From: Bacteroidales bacterium
GTDB lineage: Bacteria > Bacteroidota > Bacteroidia > Bacteroidales > Tenuifilaceae
Assembly: GCA_013376985.1 (NCBI GenBank)
Contig: JACABB010000007.1
Location: 1-64,000, forward strand
DNA length: 64,000 nt
Direction: 5' to 3'
Part shown: positions 53,605-62,791 of the stretch, piece after piece
Layout of the letters: every line of letters starts with the position of its first letter
Position numbering within the stretch: position 1 is the first letter of the stretch
Made by a program: the position numbers and the translations under genes
The notes under the pieces: model-generated
Databases searched by the model: none
Told to the model about the DNA's origin: nothing
The model's input: only the letters and a program-made list of their open reading frames with translations

Positions 53605-54603
53605 TTATCTAAAATTAATTCCAACACCAGCATTATATAGTTTATATTTTCCAACAGTATAATCAAAATGGAAAGCTATAACTGCTAATTTGATTCTTAA
53701 TCCAATATTAGCGTTTACACCACTATTTTTAAACTCTAAAGAAAAAGGATTTGATATATCAACACCTACGCCTGGAATATTGTATTTACCTTTTAAATCA
53801 ACATTTGTTTTTGATTTATTAATTCCAACACCAGCATAAACTGTTAGAACAGGGATAGATTTACTTATTAATAATTTCCCAGTATATCCTGTGGCACTAA
53901 AATCAAGTGTTTGTTTTGAATTTCCAGCTTGGGGAGCATTTAAGTCAAAATTTGAAGTGAATTTTGTATAACCAAGTAAAGCGGAAACGTTAAAAGGCAA
54001 TGCCTTAAATCCTGGAATAAATTCTTTGAACTCGTTCTTAATCCCAAGGCCAAACATACTAAAATTACCAACATCAGGAACATCAATTTTAGGTAAATAT
54101 CTTACTATAAGTTCTGTATGTAAAGGAAGTCCTATGCCAACCTGAATCATAGGTAATGGTATAAACTTTAAGTTGGCCCCTTGTGGAAGAGTGATTGAAG
54201 CTGGTTGCCCGGGAAGTACTCCCGATGGAATCAAAATAGGACCATTTAATTTATCGCCAGTAACAGTTGGTGATAATTTGTTCGCAGGGTTTTGGAGTGT
54301 CCAAGCTGTTAAGCCAAGTTTTGAAACATCAAAAGTTTTTGAACTTGATGGAGGAATTGCTGTTGCAACAGATAATGTGATATCGAAACCTCCAAGTTTA
54401 TGAGGCTTTGCCGAATTATACCAACCATGATTTAAAGCATTTCCAAACCCATTTGCAAATGGATCAATATAGGCTTTACTTAACTTTGTAGCATCACTAA
54501 CACTCCCAGCTAAAAAATTGATAATATTTTCCTGCGCTTTAAGAGTTATTGAACTAAAGAAAAGGATGGCTAGGAAGAATAGAACATGTTTATTTATTTT
54601 CAT
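53605..54603 (-). CDS. Outer-membrane beta-barrel protein (DUF6588-like)
   Basis: A 332-residue protein with a signal peptide (HVLFFLAILFFSSITLKAQ). The mature part alternates hydrophobic and polar residues as in beta strands, e.g. LVRYLPKIDVPDVGNFS-like and FHFDYTVGKYKLYNAGVGINFR at the C terminus, ending in an aromatic residue-rich strand typical of outer-membrane barrels. The layout matches the DUF6588 family of Bacteroidota. Its cargo is unknown. Confidence 0.72.
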   Translation of the reverse strand: MKINKHVLFFLAILFFSSITLKAQENIINFLAGSVSDATKLSKAYIDPFANGFGNALNHGWYNSAKPHKLGGFDITLSVATAIPPSSSKTFDVSKLGLTAWTLQNPANKLSPTVTGDKLNGPILIPSGVLPGQPASITLPQGANLKFIPLPMIQVGIGLPLHTELIVRYLPKIDVPDVGNFSMFGLGIKNEFKEFIPGFKALPFNVSALLGYTKFTSNFDLNAPQAGNSKQTLDFSATGYTGKLLISKSIPVLTVYAGVGINKSKTNVDLKGKYNIPGVGVDISNPFSLEFKNSGVNANIGLRIKLAVIAFHFDYTVGKYKLYNAGVGINFR

Positions 54604-54735
54604 AGTACTAAGTTTTAGGTTTATTTTAGTTTTTGAATAAGCGAATATAATTTAATTGTTAAACAATCGATATTAAAAAATGTTGTTTGTTGGTATCTTC
54701 TACAAAAATATCAAATACCTTTAATTAAAAGTGCA

Positions 54736-54743
54736 TATTTTTG
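54736..54743 (+). promoter_or_regulatory. -7 box of rarA
   Basis: TATTTTTG followed by C, 11 nt before the ATG at 54755. The leader must be only a few nucleotides long. Confidence 0.62.
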
Positions 54744-54754
54744 CAAAAAAATGA

Positions 54755-56041
54755 ATGATGACTAGTGTCCCTCTTGCGGAACGTATGCGGCCAAAAACTC
54801 TTGATGAGTATATTGGACAAAAACATCTTGTTGGTGAAAGGAGCATACTTAGGGAGATGATAAATTCAGGAAATATATCATCATTTATACTTTGGGGGCC
54901 ACCAGGTGTTGGGAAAACAACACTTGCCAAAATAGTTGCCAATCATCTTAAAAGACCATTTCATATTCTAAGCGCAATAAATTCCGGAGTTAAGGATATT
55001 AGAGAGGTTATTGATAAATCCAAATCTCAAAAATTCTTTGATTCACCAGCACCTATCCTATTTATTGACGAAATACATCGCTTTAGCAAGTCACAACAAG
55101 ATTCATTGCTTGGTGCTGTAGAACAGGGTGTTGTTGTTCTAATCGGTGCAACGACAGAGAATCCTTCATTTGAGGTTATCTCTCCCCTTCTATCCAGATG
55201 TCAGGTGTATATTCTTAGAAATTTGGAGGAGGCAGAACTTCAAGAATTAATCAAGAGAGCAATTGAAAATGATATTGTACTTAAAAAATATCAATTCAAT
55301 ATTGAGGAAACGGATGCTATTTTTCGCTTTTCAGGTGGAGATGCAAGGAAACTACTTAACATCCTTGAGTTAGCATTTAATTCCCAAATGCAGAATCAAT
55401 TTGTTTCAATTAACAATAAGTTAATCATCGAAATACTTCAAGAAAATATAGCCTTATATGATAAAAGTGGAGAACAGCATTATGATATTATCTCAGCATT
55501 TATAAAATCAATCAGAGGAAGCGATCCAAATGCAGCTGTATATTGGCTCGCTAGGATGATTGAGGGTGGTGAAGAGCCTAAGTTTATTGCACGTAGGTTG
55601 GTGATACTAGCATCAGAGGATATTGGATTAGCTAATCCAAATGCCTTGCTTCTTGCCACTAGTTGTTTTCAAGCAGTATCGTTAATTGGAATGCCCGAAT
55701 CAAGAATTATTTTATCGCAAACAGCCATTTACCTTGCAACTTCGCCTAAAAGCAATTCTTCAATAGAAGCAATAAACTCCGCGCAAGAACTTGTAAGAAG
55801 AACAGGAGATCAACCTGTCCCACTTCATTTACGCAACGCACCTACGAAACTTATGAAAGAGATTGGTTATGGTGCCGATTATAAATACGCCCATAGCTAT
55901 AAGAATAATTTTGTGGTACAAGATTTTCTTCCTGAATCCATTACGGGAACTATTCTTTATAACCCTCAGGAAAATAGTAAAGAGATTGAAATTGCAACTA
56001 GATTGGCATCACTTTGGAAATCAAAGTATAACTATAAATAG
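54755..56041 (+). CDS. rarA: Replication-associated recombination protein A
   Basis: A 428-residue AAA ATPase of the RarA/MgsA/WRNIP1 family. LAERMRPKTLDEYIGQKHLVG, Walker A WGPPGVGKTTLA, Walker B ILFIDEIHRF and sensor 1 IGATTENPSF are present; the C terminus has ASEDIGLANP and the tetramerisation region. It acts at stalled replication forks. It lies 20 nt upstream of kdsA and may share a transcript. Confidence 0.95.
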   Translation: MMTSVPLAERMRPKTLDEYIGQKHLVGERSILREMINSGNISSFILWGPPGVGKTTLAKIVANHLKRPFHILSAINSGVKDIREVIDKSKSQKFFDSPAPILFIDEIHRFSKSQQDSLLGAVEQGVVVLIGATTENPSFEVISPLLSRCQVYILRNLEEAELQELIKRAIENDIVLKKYQFNIEETDAIFRFSGGDARKLLNILELAFNSQMQNQFVSINNKLIIEILQENIALYDKSGEQHYDIISAFIKSIRGSDPNAAVYWLARMIEGGEEPKFIARRLVILASEDIGLANPNALLLATSCFQAVSLIGMPESRIILSQTAIYLATSPKSNSSIEAINSAQELVRRTGDQPVPLHLRNAPTKLMKEIGYGADYKYAHSYKNNFVVQDFLPESITGTILYNPQENSKEIEIATRLASLWKSKYNYK

Positions 56042-56061
56042 TCAAATAAAATCATTTAAAT

Positions 56062-56886
56062 ATGAGCATTTTAAGTAGAATAGAATATCTTCATAATCTC
56101 GATTCTGGAAACTTTTTTTTAATGGCTGGCCCATGTGTAGTTGAGAATGAGGAGATAACTTTCCAGATTGCTAATGAGATAAGGCAGATTACTGAAAAGT
56201 ATAAAGTGCCTTTTATCTTCAAAGCATCCTACAAGAAAGCAAATCGTTCGAAATTAGATTCTTTTTCAGGAATTGGGGATCAAAAAGCTTTAAAAATTCT
56301 TTCAGAGATCAGGTCTAAGTATCAAATACCAGTTGTTACAGATATTCATACTATAGATGAGGCCTATCTTGCAGCCGAGTTTGTTGATGTATTGCAAATT
56401 CCAGCGTTTTTGTGTAGGCAAACTGAACTTTTAATTGCGGCTGCCAAGACTGGAAAAGTTATAAATATTAAGAAGGGTCAATTTGTTTCCCCCGAATCAA
56501 TGAGATTTGCTGCTCAAAAAGTTGTTGAATCTGGTAATAATCAGGTTTTCCTTACGGAACGTGGAACAACTTTTGGGTATCAAGATCTTGTGGTTGATTT
56601 TAGGGGTATTCCAATTATGAAAAATTTTGGTTTTCCAGTTGTTATGGATGTTACTCATTCTCTTCAGCAGCCCAATCAAGCAGTTGGAGTTACAGGAGGT
56701 CATCCGGAATTAATTGAAACAATTGCACGGGCTGCAATTTCAGTAGGTGCTGATGGACTTTTTATTGAAACTCATCCCAACCCTTCTAAAGCTTTATCGG
56801 ATGGAGCAAATATGCTTAACTTAAGTTTACTTGAAGGGTTAATTGATAGATTAGTTAAGATTAGGCAAGTAATTAATAATCTTTAA
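56062..56886 (+). CDS. kdsA: 3-deoxy-8-phosphooctulonate synthase
   Basis: A 274-residue KdsA. AGPCVVENEE, FKASYKKANRSKLDSFSGIG, VLQIPAFLCRQTELLIAAA, KKGQFVSPE and DVTHSLQQPN are family motifs. It makes the KDO precursor from phosphoenolpyruvate and arabinose 5-phosphate for lipopolysaccharide. The cysteine in PAFLCRQ fits the metal-dependent class in part; the class is not resolved here. Confidence 0.95.
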   Translation: MSILSRIEYLHNLDSGNFFLMAGPCVVENEEITFQIANEIRQITEKYKVPFIFKASYKKANRSKLDSFSGIGDQKALKILSEIRSKYQIPVVTDIHTIDEAYLAAEFVDVLQIPAFLCRQTELLIAAAKTGKVINIKKGQFVSPESMRFAAQKVVESGNNQVFLTERGTTFGYQDLVVDFRGIPIMKNFGFPVVMDVTHSLQQPNQAVGVTGGHPELIETIARAAISVGADGLFIETHPNPSKALSDGANMLNLSLLEGLIDRLVKIRQVINNL

Positions 56887-56906
56887 GCTATATCTTGTTG
56901 AATAAC

Positions 56907-56944
56907 AACAAAAAGCCGCTCCATATTTGGAGCGGCTTTTTTAT
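56907..56944. terminator. Bidirectional terminator
   Basis: AAAAAGCCGCTCCA pairs with TGGAGCGGCTTTTTT between the convergent kdsA and beta-barrel genes. Confidence 0.92.
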
Positions 56945-56958
56945 GATAGCATCAATTT

Positions 56959-57606
56959 TTAGAAGAAAATTCCTAGGCTAAATATCCATTGAGAATTTCT
57001 CTGGTCAAATTTGTAGGAAGAATTGTTAAGTGTTATTCCACTACCAAGTTTACTAAGATTACCCTCGTATTTAACATCGATAGCAATTTTCTTTAGGATA
57101 TCCAACCCAACACCAACTTGATAACCAAAAGTAGCATTCTTAAAGTTGCTCTTTGTTGTTTGATTTGCTAAATTGGATAGTTTATCCTTTAAACCATCTT
57201 TTTCATTTAGCATAATTGTAGCAACTGGCCCTAAACCTATTCGAGCGGGGCCCAACTTCCAACCAACTAATACGGGAATATCAACTTTATTGAACTTCTG
57301 TGTTTCGTTATACACCTTGCTTGCTGTTACATCTGTTAATTTAGCCTCACTTTGTGAATGAGAGAAAAGTAGTTCAGGTTGAATAAATAATCCTAATAGT
57401 TGAATTCTTCCAAAAAAGCCGAATTGCATACCAAATTTTGAGTTTCCTTGTTCTGCAATAAACTGATTTGTGCCAAAAGTTGTTTTATCAAATTTAACAT
57501 TTGATGAGGTTAATCCTCCTTTAACACCAAAGCGGAGGAACTGTGCGTTAGCAGTACCTATTATGGCAAATAATGCTAAAACTATAACTACGATATTCTT
57601 TTTCAT
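56959..57606 (-). CDS. Outer-membrane beta-barrel protein (porin/PorT-like)
   Basis: A 215-residue protein with a signal peptide (IVVIVLALFAIIGTANAQ). The strands FLRFGVKGGLTSSNVKFD, FGMQFGFFGRIQLLGLFIQ and FGYQVGVGLDILKKIAIDV fit an eight-stranded OMP_b-brl barrel; the last residues QWIFSLGIFF end in aromatics as usual for outer-membrane barrels. No specific function is recognisable. Confidence 0.82.
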   Translation of the reverse strand: MKKNIVVIVLALFAIIGTANAQFLRFGVKGGLTSSNVKFDKTTFGTNQFIAEQGNSKFGMQFGFFGRIQLLGLFIQPELLFSHSQSEAKLTDVTASKVYNETQKFNKVDIPVLVGWKLGPARIGLGPVATIMLNEKDGLKDKLSNLANQTTKSNFKNATFGYQVGVGLDILKKIAIDVKYEGNLSKLGSGITLNNSSYKFDQRNSQWIFSLGIFF

Positions 57607-57689
57607 AAAAATCAGTTTTTGATTAACAGTTAAAATTACATTTTTACTTTAAATATTACGATGAGTAAGACAATTTTAATGCCAAAAAA

Positions 57690-59168
57690 TTAGAATAGAG
57701 GACTAAAAAGCCTCGCTACAGACTCTTTAAGATTGTATTTATGTGAACGTAAGTTCCATTCATCTGAAATAATCATTTTGCTTCTTGAAAGATCATTCAA
57801 AAAAGATTTTTCTAAAAGATCTGTTATTTGCTCATCATAAATTATGGCTGCAATCTCAAAATTATCTTCAAAACTTCTGATGTCCATGTTAGCAGATCCA
57901 ACAGATGCAAACGAACGATCTATCATTAGAATTTTTGAATGATTAAAGCCATTCTGATAGAGGTATACTTTTATACCAGCATCTAAAAGTTCAGATACGT
58001 ATGATAATGAACTCCAATATACTACAGTGGAATCTGATTTGCCAGGAAGCATTATCCTAACATCCACACCGCTTAAAGATGCTGTTTTTAAAGCCGTAAG
58101 GATGCTTTCATTTGGAACAAAATATGGTGAAGCAATGTAGATATGATGTCTTGCTTTGGTAATAGCCAGAAAAAAGGCTTGCATAATGCTAGCCCAATCA
58201 GAATCGGGACCACATGCAGTAATCTGTATAGGATGATGCGAACTAACATTTTGTTCAGGAAAATATTTTTTTCGATCACTAATAATTTGATTACTTACAA
58301 AATACCAATCAACAAGGAAAATAGCTTGTAATGAGTGAACGGCCTCCCCTACAAGTTTAATCATTGTATCTCGCCAAGGTCCTAACTCTTTACTTCCTTC
58401 TAAATATCTGTCCGCAATATTCATTCCCCCAACAAAACCAACCTTACCATCAACAATAATTATTTTTCGGTGATTTCTATAGTTAACTTTGCTAGTTAAT
58501 AATGGGAATTTTACTTCCATAAATGGGTGCACAAAAACTCCCGCATCCCTCATAGACCTAATATACTTTTTTGACAAACTCCAACTTCCTACATCATCGA
58601 ACACCAGCCGAACTTCAATTCCTAACTTTGCTTTCTCAATAAGGATATCTTTAATCTTATTTCCAATTTTGTCATCGCTAACTATATAAAATTCGATGTG
58701 AATTGTGCTTTTGGCAGAACTTAGAACATCAATAATAGAGTTGAAAGCCCCATCACCATCCTGGAAAATCTCAACTTCGTTGAATTCTGTTAATAGTGAT
58801 TTGCTGTTATTTAATAGTAAGGTAATAATGTTAAGGTTGTCGATAATCTTAGAACTTCGATTGAAGTTTTCTTTATGCAATTTTAAAATTTGAAGATGAC
58901 TTAAATTCTCAATTTGCTCTAAATCCCTAAGCCCTTTTCTATTGAATATTTTTTCTTTACGATGATACTGTCCAAAAAAAATATAAAAGATTAGCCCTGC
59001 TATAGGTAATAAAATGAGAATGAGAACCCAAGAGGTGGTTTTAACTGGATCACGTTTTTCTCTAACAACCATAATAGCAGTAGAAAAAACAGTTATTGCA
59101 TATATTATTATGAGAATCAATGAAATATTTGCAGCAGAAATGTTTTTCCAAATAGAAAGAAGTACCAT
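57690..59168 (-). CDS. cls: Cardiolipin synthase (phospholipase D family)
   Basis: A 492-residue bacterial cardiolipin synthase. Two membrane helices (about 12-38 and 46-68) are followed by two HKD motifs: NYRNHRKIIIVDGKVGFVGG near residue 230 and FNHSKILMIDRSFASVGSAN near residue 405. It joins phosphatidylglycerol molecules at the inner membrane. A monocistronic gene on the minus strand. Confidence 0.94.
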   Translation of the reverse strand: MVLLSIWKNISAANISLILIIIYAITVFSTAIMVVREKRDPVKTTSWVLILILLPIAGLIFYIFFGQYHRKEKIFNRKGLRDLEQIENLSHLQILKLHKENFNRSSKIIDNLNIITLLLNNSKSLLTEFNEVEIFQDGDGAFNSIIDVLSSAKSTIHIEFYIVSDDKIGNKIKDILIEKAKLGIEVRLVFDDVGSWSLSKKYIRSMRDAGVFVHPFMEVKFPLLTSKVNYRNHRKIIIVDGKVGFVGGMNIADRYLEGSKELGPWRDTMIKLVGEAVHSLQAIFLVDWYFVSNQIISDRKKYFPEQNVSSHHPIQITACGPDSDWASIMQAFFLAITKARHHIYIASPYFVPNESILTALKTASLSGVDVRIMLPGKSDSTVVYWSSLSYVSELLDAGIKVYLYQNGFNHSKILMIDRSFASVGSANMDIRSFEDNFEIAAIIYDEQITDLLEKSFLNDLSRSKMIISDEWNLRSHKYNLKESVARLFSPLF

Positions 59169-59317
59169 ACAACCCTATTTTTATTAATTGCATCTAATAT
59201 AAATAAAATGACTTTCTATAGCAATAGATAATTTAAATGGAATGAAATATTCTTATGTATAACATAGGAAAGAATATAAAGTTAGAAAAATATTTTTTTA
59301 ATATTAATTAATAAGAC

Positions 59318-59854
59318 TTAATGTTGAAATCTATCGAGATTTGTTATCGCAATTACATTTTCAGGTTTTACTAAGTTTACAACCTTTTTGGGTTGAATTT
59401 TACCTATAAAACTGATACAGTATATTGCATCATTATTAGATACTAGTACAACTAGTTCATCAAAGTGGTTTTTTTCTTTTTCAACTTTTACCCTAATTAT
59501 TTCTTTACCATTATTAATTTGAGCAAGGTCATAGAATTTTAGGCTATCAAGTTGTATGTTTAACATATTTAAATACTGATGCTTACAATTATCAGTATTC
59601 TTTTTATTGATTATAAGGAATGATAATTCTTTTACATCAACAAGAAGATCTTTAAGTTCAGAATTTCCTTTTTTAGAATCATCTAGGAATATAGATACTA
59701 TACCAGGGGGAACATTAAAGTAGTTTGCATTGTGATTAATACAATAACTTTTATATATATCAGCCGATGTTCTAGTCTTCATTTTCGCCCTTTCACAGGA
59801 TATTAGACTAAAAACTATTAACAAAACAAAAATATATTTAGTTTTATTAAGCAT
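59318..59854 (-). CDS. DUF4252-family lipoprotein
   Basis: A 178-residue lipoprotein: MLNKTKYIFVLLIVFSLISC with the lipobox cysteine at 20. The body shows LKDLLVDVKELSFLIINK and, near the end, VSNNDAIYCISFIGKIQPKK, a DUF4252-type fold shared with three neighbours. A longer frame starting at 59926 would begin inside the terminator, so 59854 is chosen; a -7 box at 59874 supports it. It belongs to the ECF-sigma gene group but has its own promoter. Confidence 0.8.
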   Translation of the reverse strand: MLNKTKYIFVLLIVFSLISCERAKMKTRTSADIYKSYCINHNANYFNVPPGIVSIFLDDSKKGNSELKDLLVDVKELSFLIINKKNTDNCKHQYLNMLNIQLDSLKFYDLAQINNGKEIIRVKVEKEKNHFDELVVLVSNNDAIYCISFIGKIQPKKVVNLVKPENVIAITNLDRFQH

Positions 59855-59872
59855 TATACAAAACCTCTGAGG

Positions 59873-59881
59873 GCAAAGATA
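59873..59881 (-). promoter_or_regulatory. -7 box of the DUF4252 lipoprotein gene
   Basis: TATCTTTGC on the minus strand (59881 to 59873), about 20 nt before the start at 59854. Consistent with TAnnTTTG. Confidence 0.6.
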
Positions 59882-59920
59882 GAAATTAATGTCTTCTGTT
59901 GTTTTCTTGAAAATAAAAAG

Positions 59921-59956
59921 ACCCAAAACCCATTTCCTTATAAGTGGGTTTTGGGT
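59921..59956 (-). terminator. Terminator after the DUF4252 operon
   Basis: A perfect 12-bp hairpin, ACCCAAAACCCA and TGGGTTTTGGGT, followed on the minus strand by TCTTTTTATTTT. It ends the sigma/anti-sigma/DUF4252 transcript and separates the lipoprotein gene. Confidence 0.88.
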
Positions 59957-59970
59957 TATTGCCTTGAATA

Positions 59971-60483
59971 TTACTTAATTTTTTCAAGATTTTCTAATCC
60001 ATTTATTTTCATTGATTTAGAAAGTTTTGCAATGTTTTTAAGGTTTATATTCTCACCTTGAATACATATTAAGACATTTTCGAATTTTCCACCAACAACC
60101 AGCAATAGTTCAACAATTACCCCATTTACATCTTTTACTAAAAACTTAATGTCTTGATTCTTTTCCTTTACAACCATTAATTCCTTGTAATCTTTTGAAG
60201 GAAGTTCTTTCATAATTTCATTATAAAAATTTACTCCAACATTATTGGAACTACTATCACTTGCAAGAATTTTAATGCTGTTTAATTTACTTACTAAATC
60301 ATTAAAATCTTTGTTTTCAGGGTTAACATCAGAAAACATGCTAAACATGTATTTTGATATTAAAATTGATGTATACCCCTCTTTACCAGAATATTTATCG
60401 AAAAGTTTATCAACTGCGGAGTTCTGGCCTTTGGCTACGATAAGAACCATTGCAAAGAAGATTAAAACACAAACCCTTTTCAT
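59971..60483 (-). CDS. DUF4252-family secreted protein
   Basis: A 170-residue protein with a signal peptide (VCVLIFFAMVLIVAKG). AVDKLFDKYSGKEGYTSILI, FNDLVSKLNSIKILASD and LKNIAKLSKSMKINGLENLE are DUF4252-like. It is downstream of the anti-sigma gene in the ECF operon and closely resembles the protein at 62273-62791 at its N terminus (KYSGKEG vs KYSGNDG), so one copy probably gave rise to the other. Confidence 0.82.
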   Translation of the reverse strand: MKRVCVLIFFAMVLIVAKGQNSAVDKLFDKYSGKEGYTSILISKYMFSMFSDVNPENKDFNDLVSKLNSIKILASDSSSNNVGVNFYNEIMKELPSKDYKELMVVKEKNQDIKFLVKDVNGVIVELLLVVGGKFENVLICIQGENINLKNIAKLSKSMKINGLENLEKIK

Positions 60484-60509
60484 AATCTATAATTTTATGT
60501 TATTTATAC

Positions 60510-61118
60510 CTAATTTTTATCTACGATGACTATATCAGAAATAATAGAAAAACGTTTCAATTCATGAGCCGAACCTTCTAATATACGGAATTGTTGTAAA
60601 CGTTTGACGTTTTTATCAATGGCTGAAAATGACTGCATTGCCTCGACTGGAATTGCCAATTTTCCAATGGGTCTAATTTCAGTATATGCGTATGCAAGTT
60701 TTGTTGAAACTAAACCTAGGTATTTTTGCACTGCTTTGTAAGCTTCATGAGGATTAGAGTAAGTATCAGTTAAAGTTTCAACGTGCTTTGTAGGATAGGA
60801 ATACCAAATACTGAATGAAAATACAATAAGAATTGAGGCAGCAACTGATGATAGGATCTGAATAGTTTTCCTTTGATTACGTTTTTTCTTCTCTGTTACT
60901 AATATTTTGCTCCAAATTTCATTTTCGGGGAATATAGGTAACTCCTCATCGTTGACAAATGAAAGCAAAGCTTTATCTGAGAGATTAGAATCGGGAATTT
61001 GATTTTGAACAAAATATTTTTTAAGCAATCGCTCCTCTTCTATCGTTGTACGACCATTGTAGTACTTAGATAAAATACTTTTAATTTCCTCTGGCAAAAT
61101 TTGATCTTTATTATTCAT
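60510..61118 (-). CDS. Anti-sigma-like membrane protein
   Basis: A 202-residue protein with one membrane helix (about 79-102; TIQILSSVAASILIVFSFSI). The N-terminal cytoplasmic part (ILSKYYNGRTTIEEERLLKK, then SDKALLSFVNDEE) is short and helical. It starts 8 nt after the sigma-factor gene, the usual place for an anti-sigma factor, and the periplasmic tail (about 103-202) would sense the envelope. No zinc-binding anti-sigma motif is visible, so the assignment rests on context and topology. Confidence 0.75.
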   Translation of the reverse strand: MNNKDQILPEEIKSILSKYYNGRTTIEEERLLKKYFVQNQIPDSNLSDKALLSFVNDEELPIFPENEIWSKILVTEKKKRNQRKTIQILSSVAASILIVFSFSIWYSYPTKHVETLTDTYSNPHEAYKAVQKYLGLVSTKLAYAYTEIRPIGKLAIPVEAMQSFSAIDKNVKRLQQFRILEGSAHELKRFSIISDIVIVDKN

Positions 61119-61126
61119 ATCAACAA

Positions 61127-61633
61127 TTATCTGGAAGTTTCTATCAACTCACGAATTTTTTTTCTTGCTCTTGAAAGCATAACCCTCAAATTTTCTTCAG
61201 ATATGCCTAATTCGTTGGAAATAGTATCATATTCTTTTTCTTCAAAATCTCTCATTAAAAAAATTTTTTGTTGCAATTCGGGAAGTTTTTTAATAACTCT
61301 CCTTACCAAATCAATCTTAACATCTACTTCTTCTAAATCATCTTCATTGTTGTTGCTTTCAGTAACAACAGATAATTTAACAAGACAACCCGAATCTAAA
61401 ACAGTACTTTTTATTTTCTTTAAACGATCAATGCAAAGATTTCTAACTATTGTTGTTGCAAAAGCTTCAATATTACTAATACTATTCAAATTTTTTCTAA
61501 TCGTCCATAACTTTACATACAAATCTTGAACCGTATCGTGAGCATCATCTTTATTGCCTAGTATTTTATAGCTATATCTGTAAAATTTACTGCTATAAAC
61601 CATTACCTTTTGGCTAAATTCTTGCTCGTTCAT
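61127..61633 (-). CDS. ECF RNA polymerase sigma factor
   Basis: A 168-residue group IV sigma factor. Region 2 is in YRYSYKILGNKDDAHDTVQD and LYVKLW; region 4 is in LPELQQKIFLMRDFEEKEYD and LGISEENLRVMLSRARKKIR. It directs RNA polymerase to its own promoters. It is followed by the anti-sigma-like gene and flanked by DUF4252 genes, which are probably part of the regulon. Confidence 0.92.
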   Translation of the reverse strand: MNEQEFSQKVMVYSSKFYRYSYKILGNKDDAHDTVQDLYVKLWTIRKNLNSISNIEAFATTIVRNLCIDRLKKIKSTVLDSGCLVKLSVVTESNNNEDDLEEVDVKIDLVRRVIKKLPELQQKIFLMRDFEEKEYDTISNELGISEENLRVMLSRARKKIRELIETSR

Positions 61634-61671
61634 CGTCTTTCTTTCAAGGCAATCAATATATAAAGAAATGC

Positions 61672-62178
61672 CTAAATATTATCAGGTTTTGGTTTGTTAA
61701 GTTTGTTTATTGAATTAACAATATTTTTAGGATTTATTTTTCCTGTCATCGATATTGCTGTTAGAGCATCTTCATCATAAATTATTATTACAACCTCTCG
61801 AATATATTCGTTATCAAACAAAGCTTTAATGGAGATATTTGATTTTGCATCTACAACACTAATTAGATTTTGGTAATTGGATAAATCTAAATTATTACAT
61901 ATTTTATTATATATCAATTTATTATCTTTATCACCATTATTGCTGGTAGCAAATTTTATGGAATGAGTTCCTTGTAAAAGAGGAATTATTTCCCTTGTAT
62001 CGCTAAAACTTAATGCATATCTAACTAGAAATGTGGGTATTTTGTAAGATTCAATACCTTCATTCTCTAAGAGTTTTGAAAAAACAGGTTCTGCTTTATA
62101 AGTTTTAAGAGAGTTTTTGCTTAAACCTACGGATGTTATTGTAAAGCAAGTTATTGCTATAATGAGATACTTTTTCAT
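61672..62178 (-). CDS. Secreted DUF4252-like protein
   Basis: A 168-residue protein with a signal peptide (YLIIAITCFTITSVGLS). IYNKICNNLDLSNYQNLISV and VVIIIYDEDALTAISMTGKI show the DUF4252 C-terminal half; the N-terminal half is more divergent. It precedes the sigma gene by 38 nt. Confidence 0.75.
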   Translation of the reverse strand: MKKYLIIAITCFTITSVGLSKNSLKTYKAEPVFSKLLENEGIESYKIPTFLVRYALSFSDTREIIPLLQGTHSIKFATSNNGDKDNKLIYNKICNNLDLSNYQNLISVVDAKSNISIKALFDNEYIREVVIIIYDEDALTAISMTGKINPKNIVNSINKLNKPKPDNI

Positions 62179-62272
62179 ACCGGTGTTTTTTTATGGATTT
62201 TAAATAATCTTGATGAAATTAAAGTTATTTGCTAAGTCATTTAATTATTTAGACCGTTTAGCATCCGATTTA

Positions 62273-62791
62273 TTATTCATCAAGATGTGTTAAGTATGAG
62301 AGAGGATGAAAACTTCCTTGGTGATTCGAATCTTTTCCCATCTCAATCAATTCCTTCATAGTAAATTGACCTTTTAGTGAGAGCAGAACTTCTTCGTTAT
62401 TTTCTGATGCAATAAGGACAAGGTGTATTATTTTATCGTTATCCTTTTTTACATAAAAATTGACCTTATTCTTACCATCTAATATTTCAATCAAGTTCTG
62501 ATAGTCGTTTTTAGTAATGCTATTCTTAATCTCATCTTTAAAAGTTGAGATATCTCCCTGTTGGTGTTTATCGGAAATAAGAATCCTCAGATCTGATATT
62601 TTTCCTTTTAACTTATCAATATCCTTGTCATTATTGCTTGTAAATGCAAAATCTAGTAGGTTTTTGTTTATTACGATTGTTGTAAAACCATCATTTCCAG
62701 AATATTTACGAAATAAGTCGTCAATAAAATCCTGTGCCCCGGCCAAAATGGGAAGCATTGCAAAAGACAGAATGATAATAATTCGTTTCAT
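62273..62791 (-). CDS. DUF4252-family secreted protein
   Basis: A 172-residue protein with a signal peptide (IIIILSFAMLPILAGAQ). DFIDDLFRKYSGNDGFTTIV, DLRILISDK and VLLSLKGQFTMKELIEM are DUF4252-like. As the first gene of the minus-strand run, it probably carries the operon promoter in the gap upstream, where two GTTAC motifs (TGTTACA and GGTTACA on the minus strand) precede a TCGTC, suggestive of an ECF-type promoter. Confidence 0.8.
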   Translation of the reverse strand: MKRIIIILSFAMLPILAGAQDFIDDLFRKYSGNDGFTTIVINKNLLDFAFTSNNDKDIDKLKGKISDLRILISDKHQQGDISTFKDEIKNSITKNDYQNLIEILDGKNKVNFYVKKDNDKIIHLVLIASENNEEVLLSLKGQFTMKELIEMGKDSNHQGSFHPLSYLTHLDE

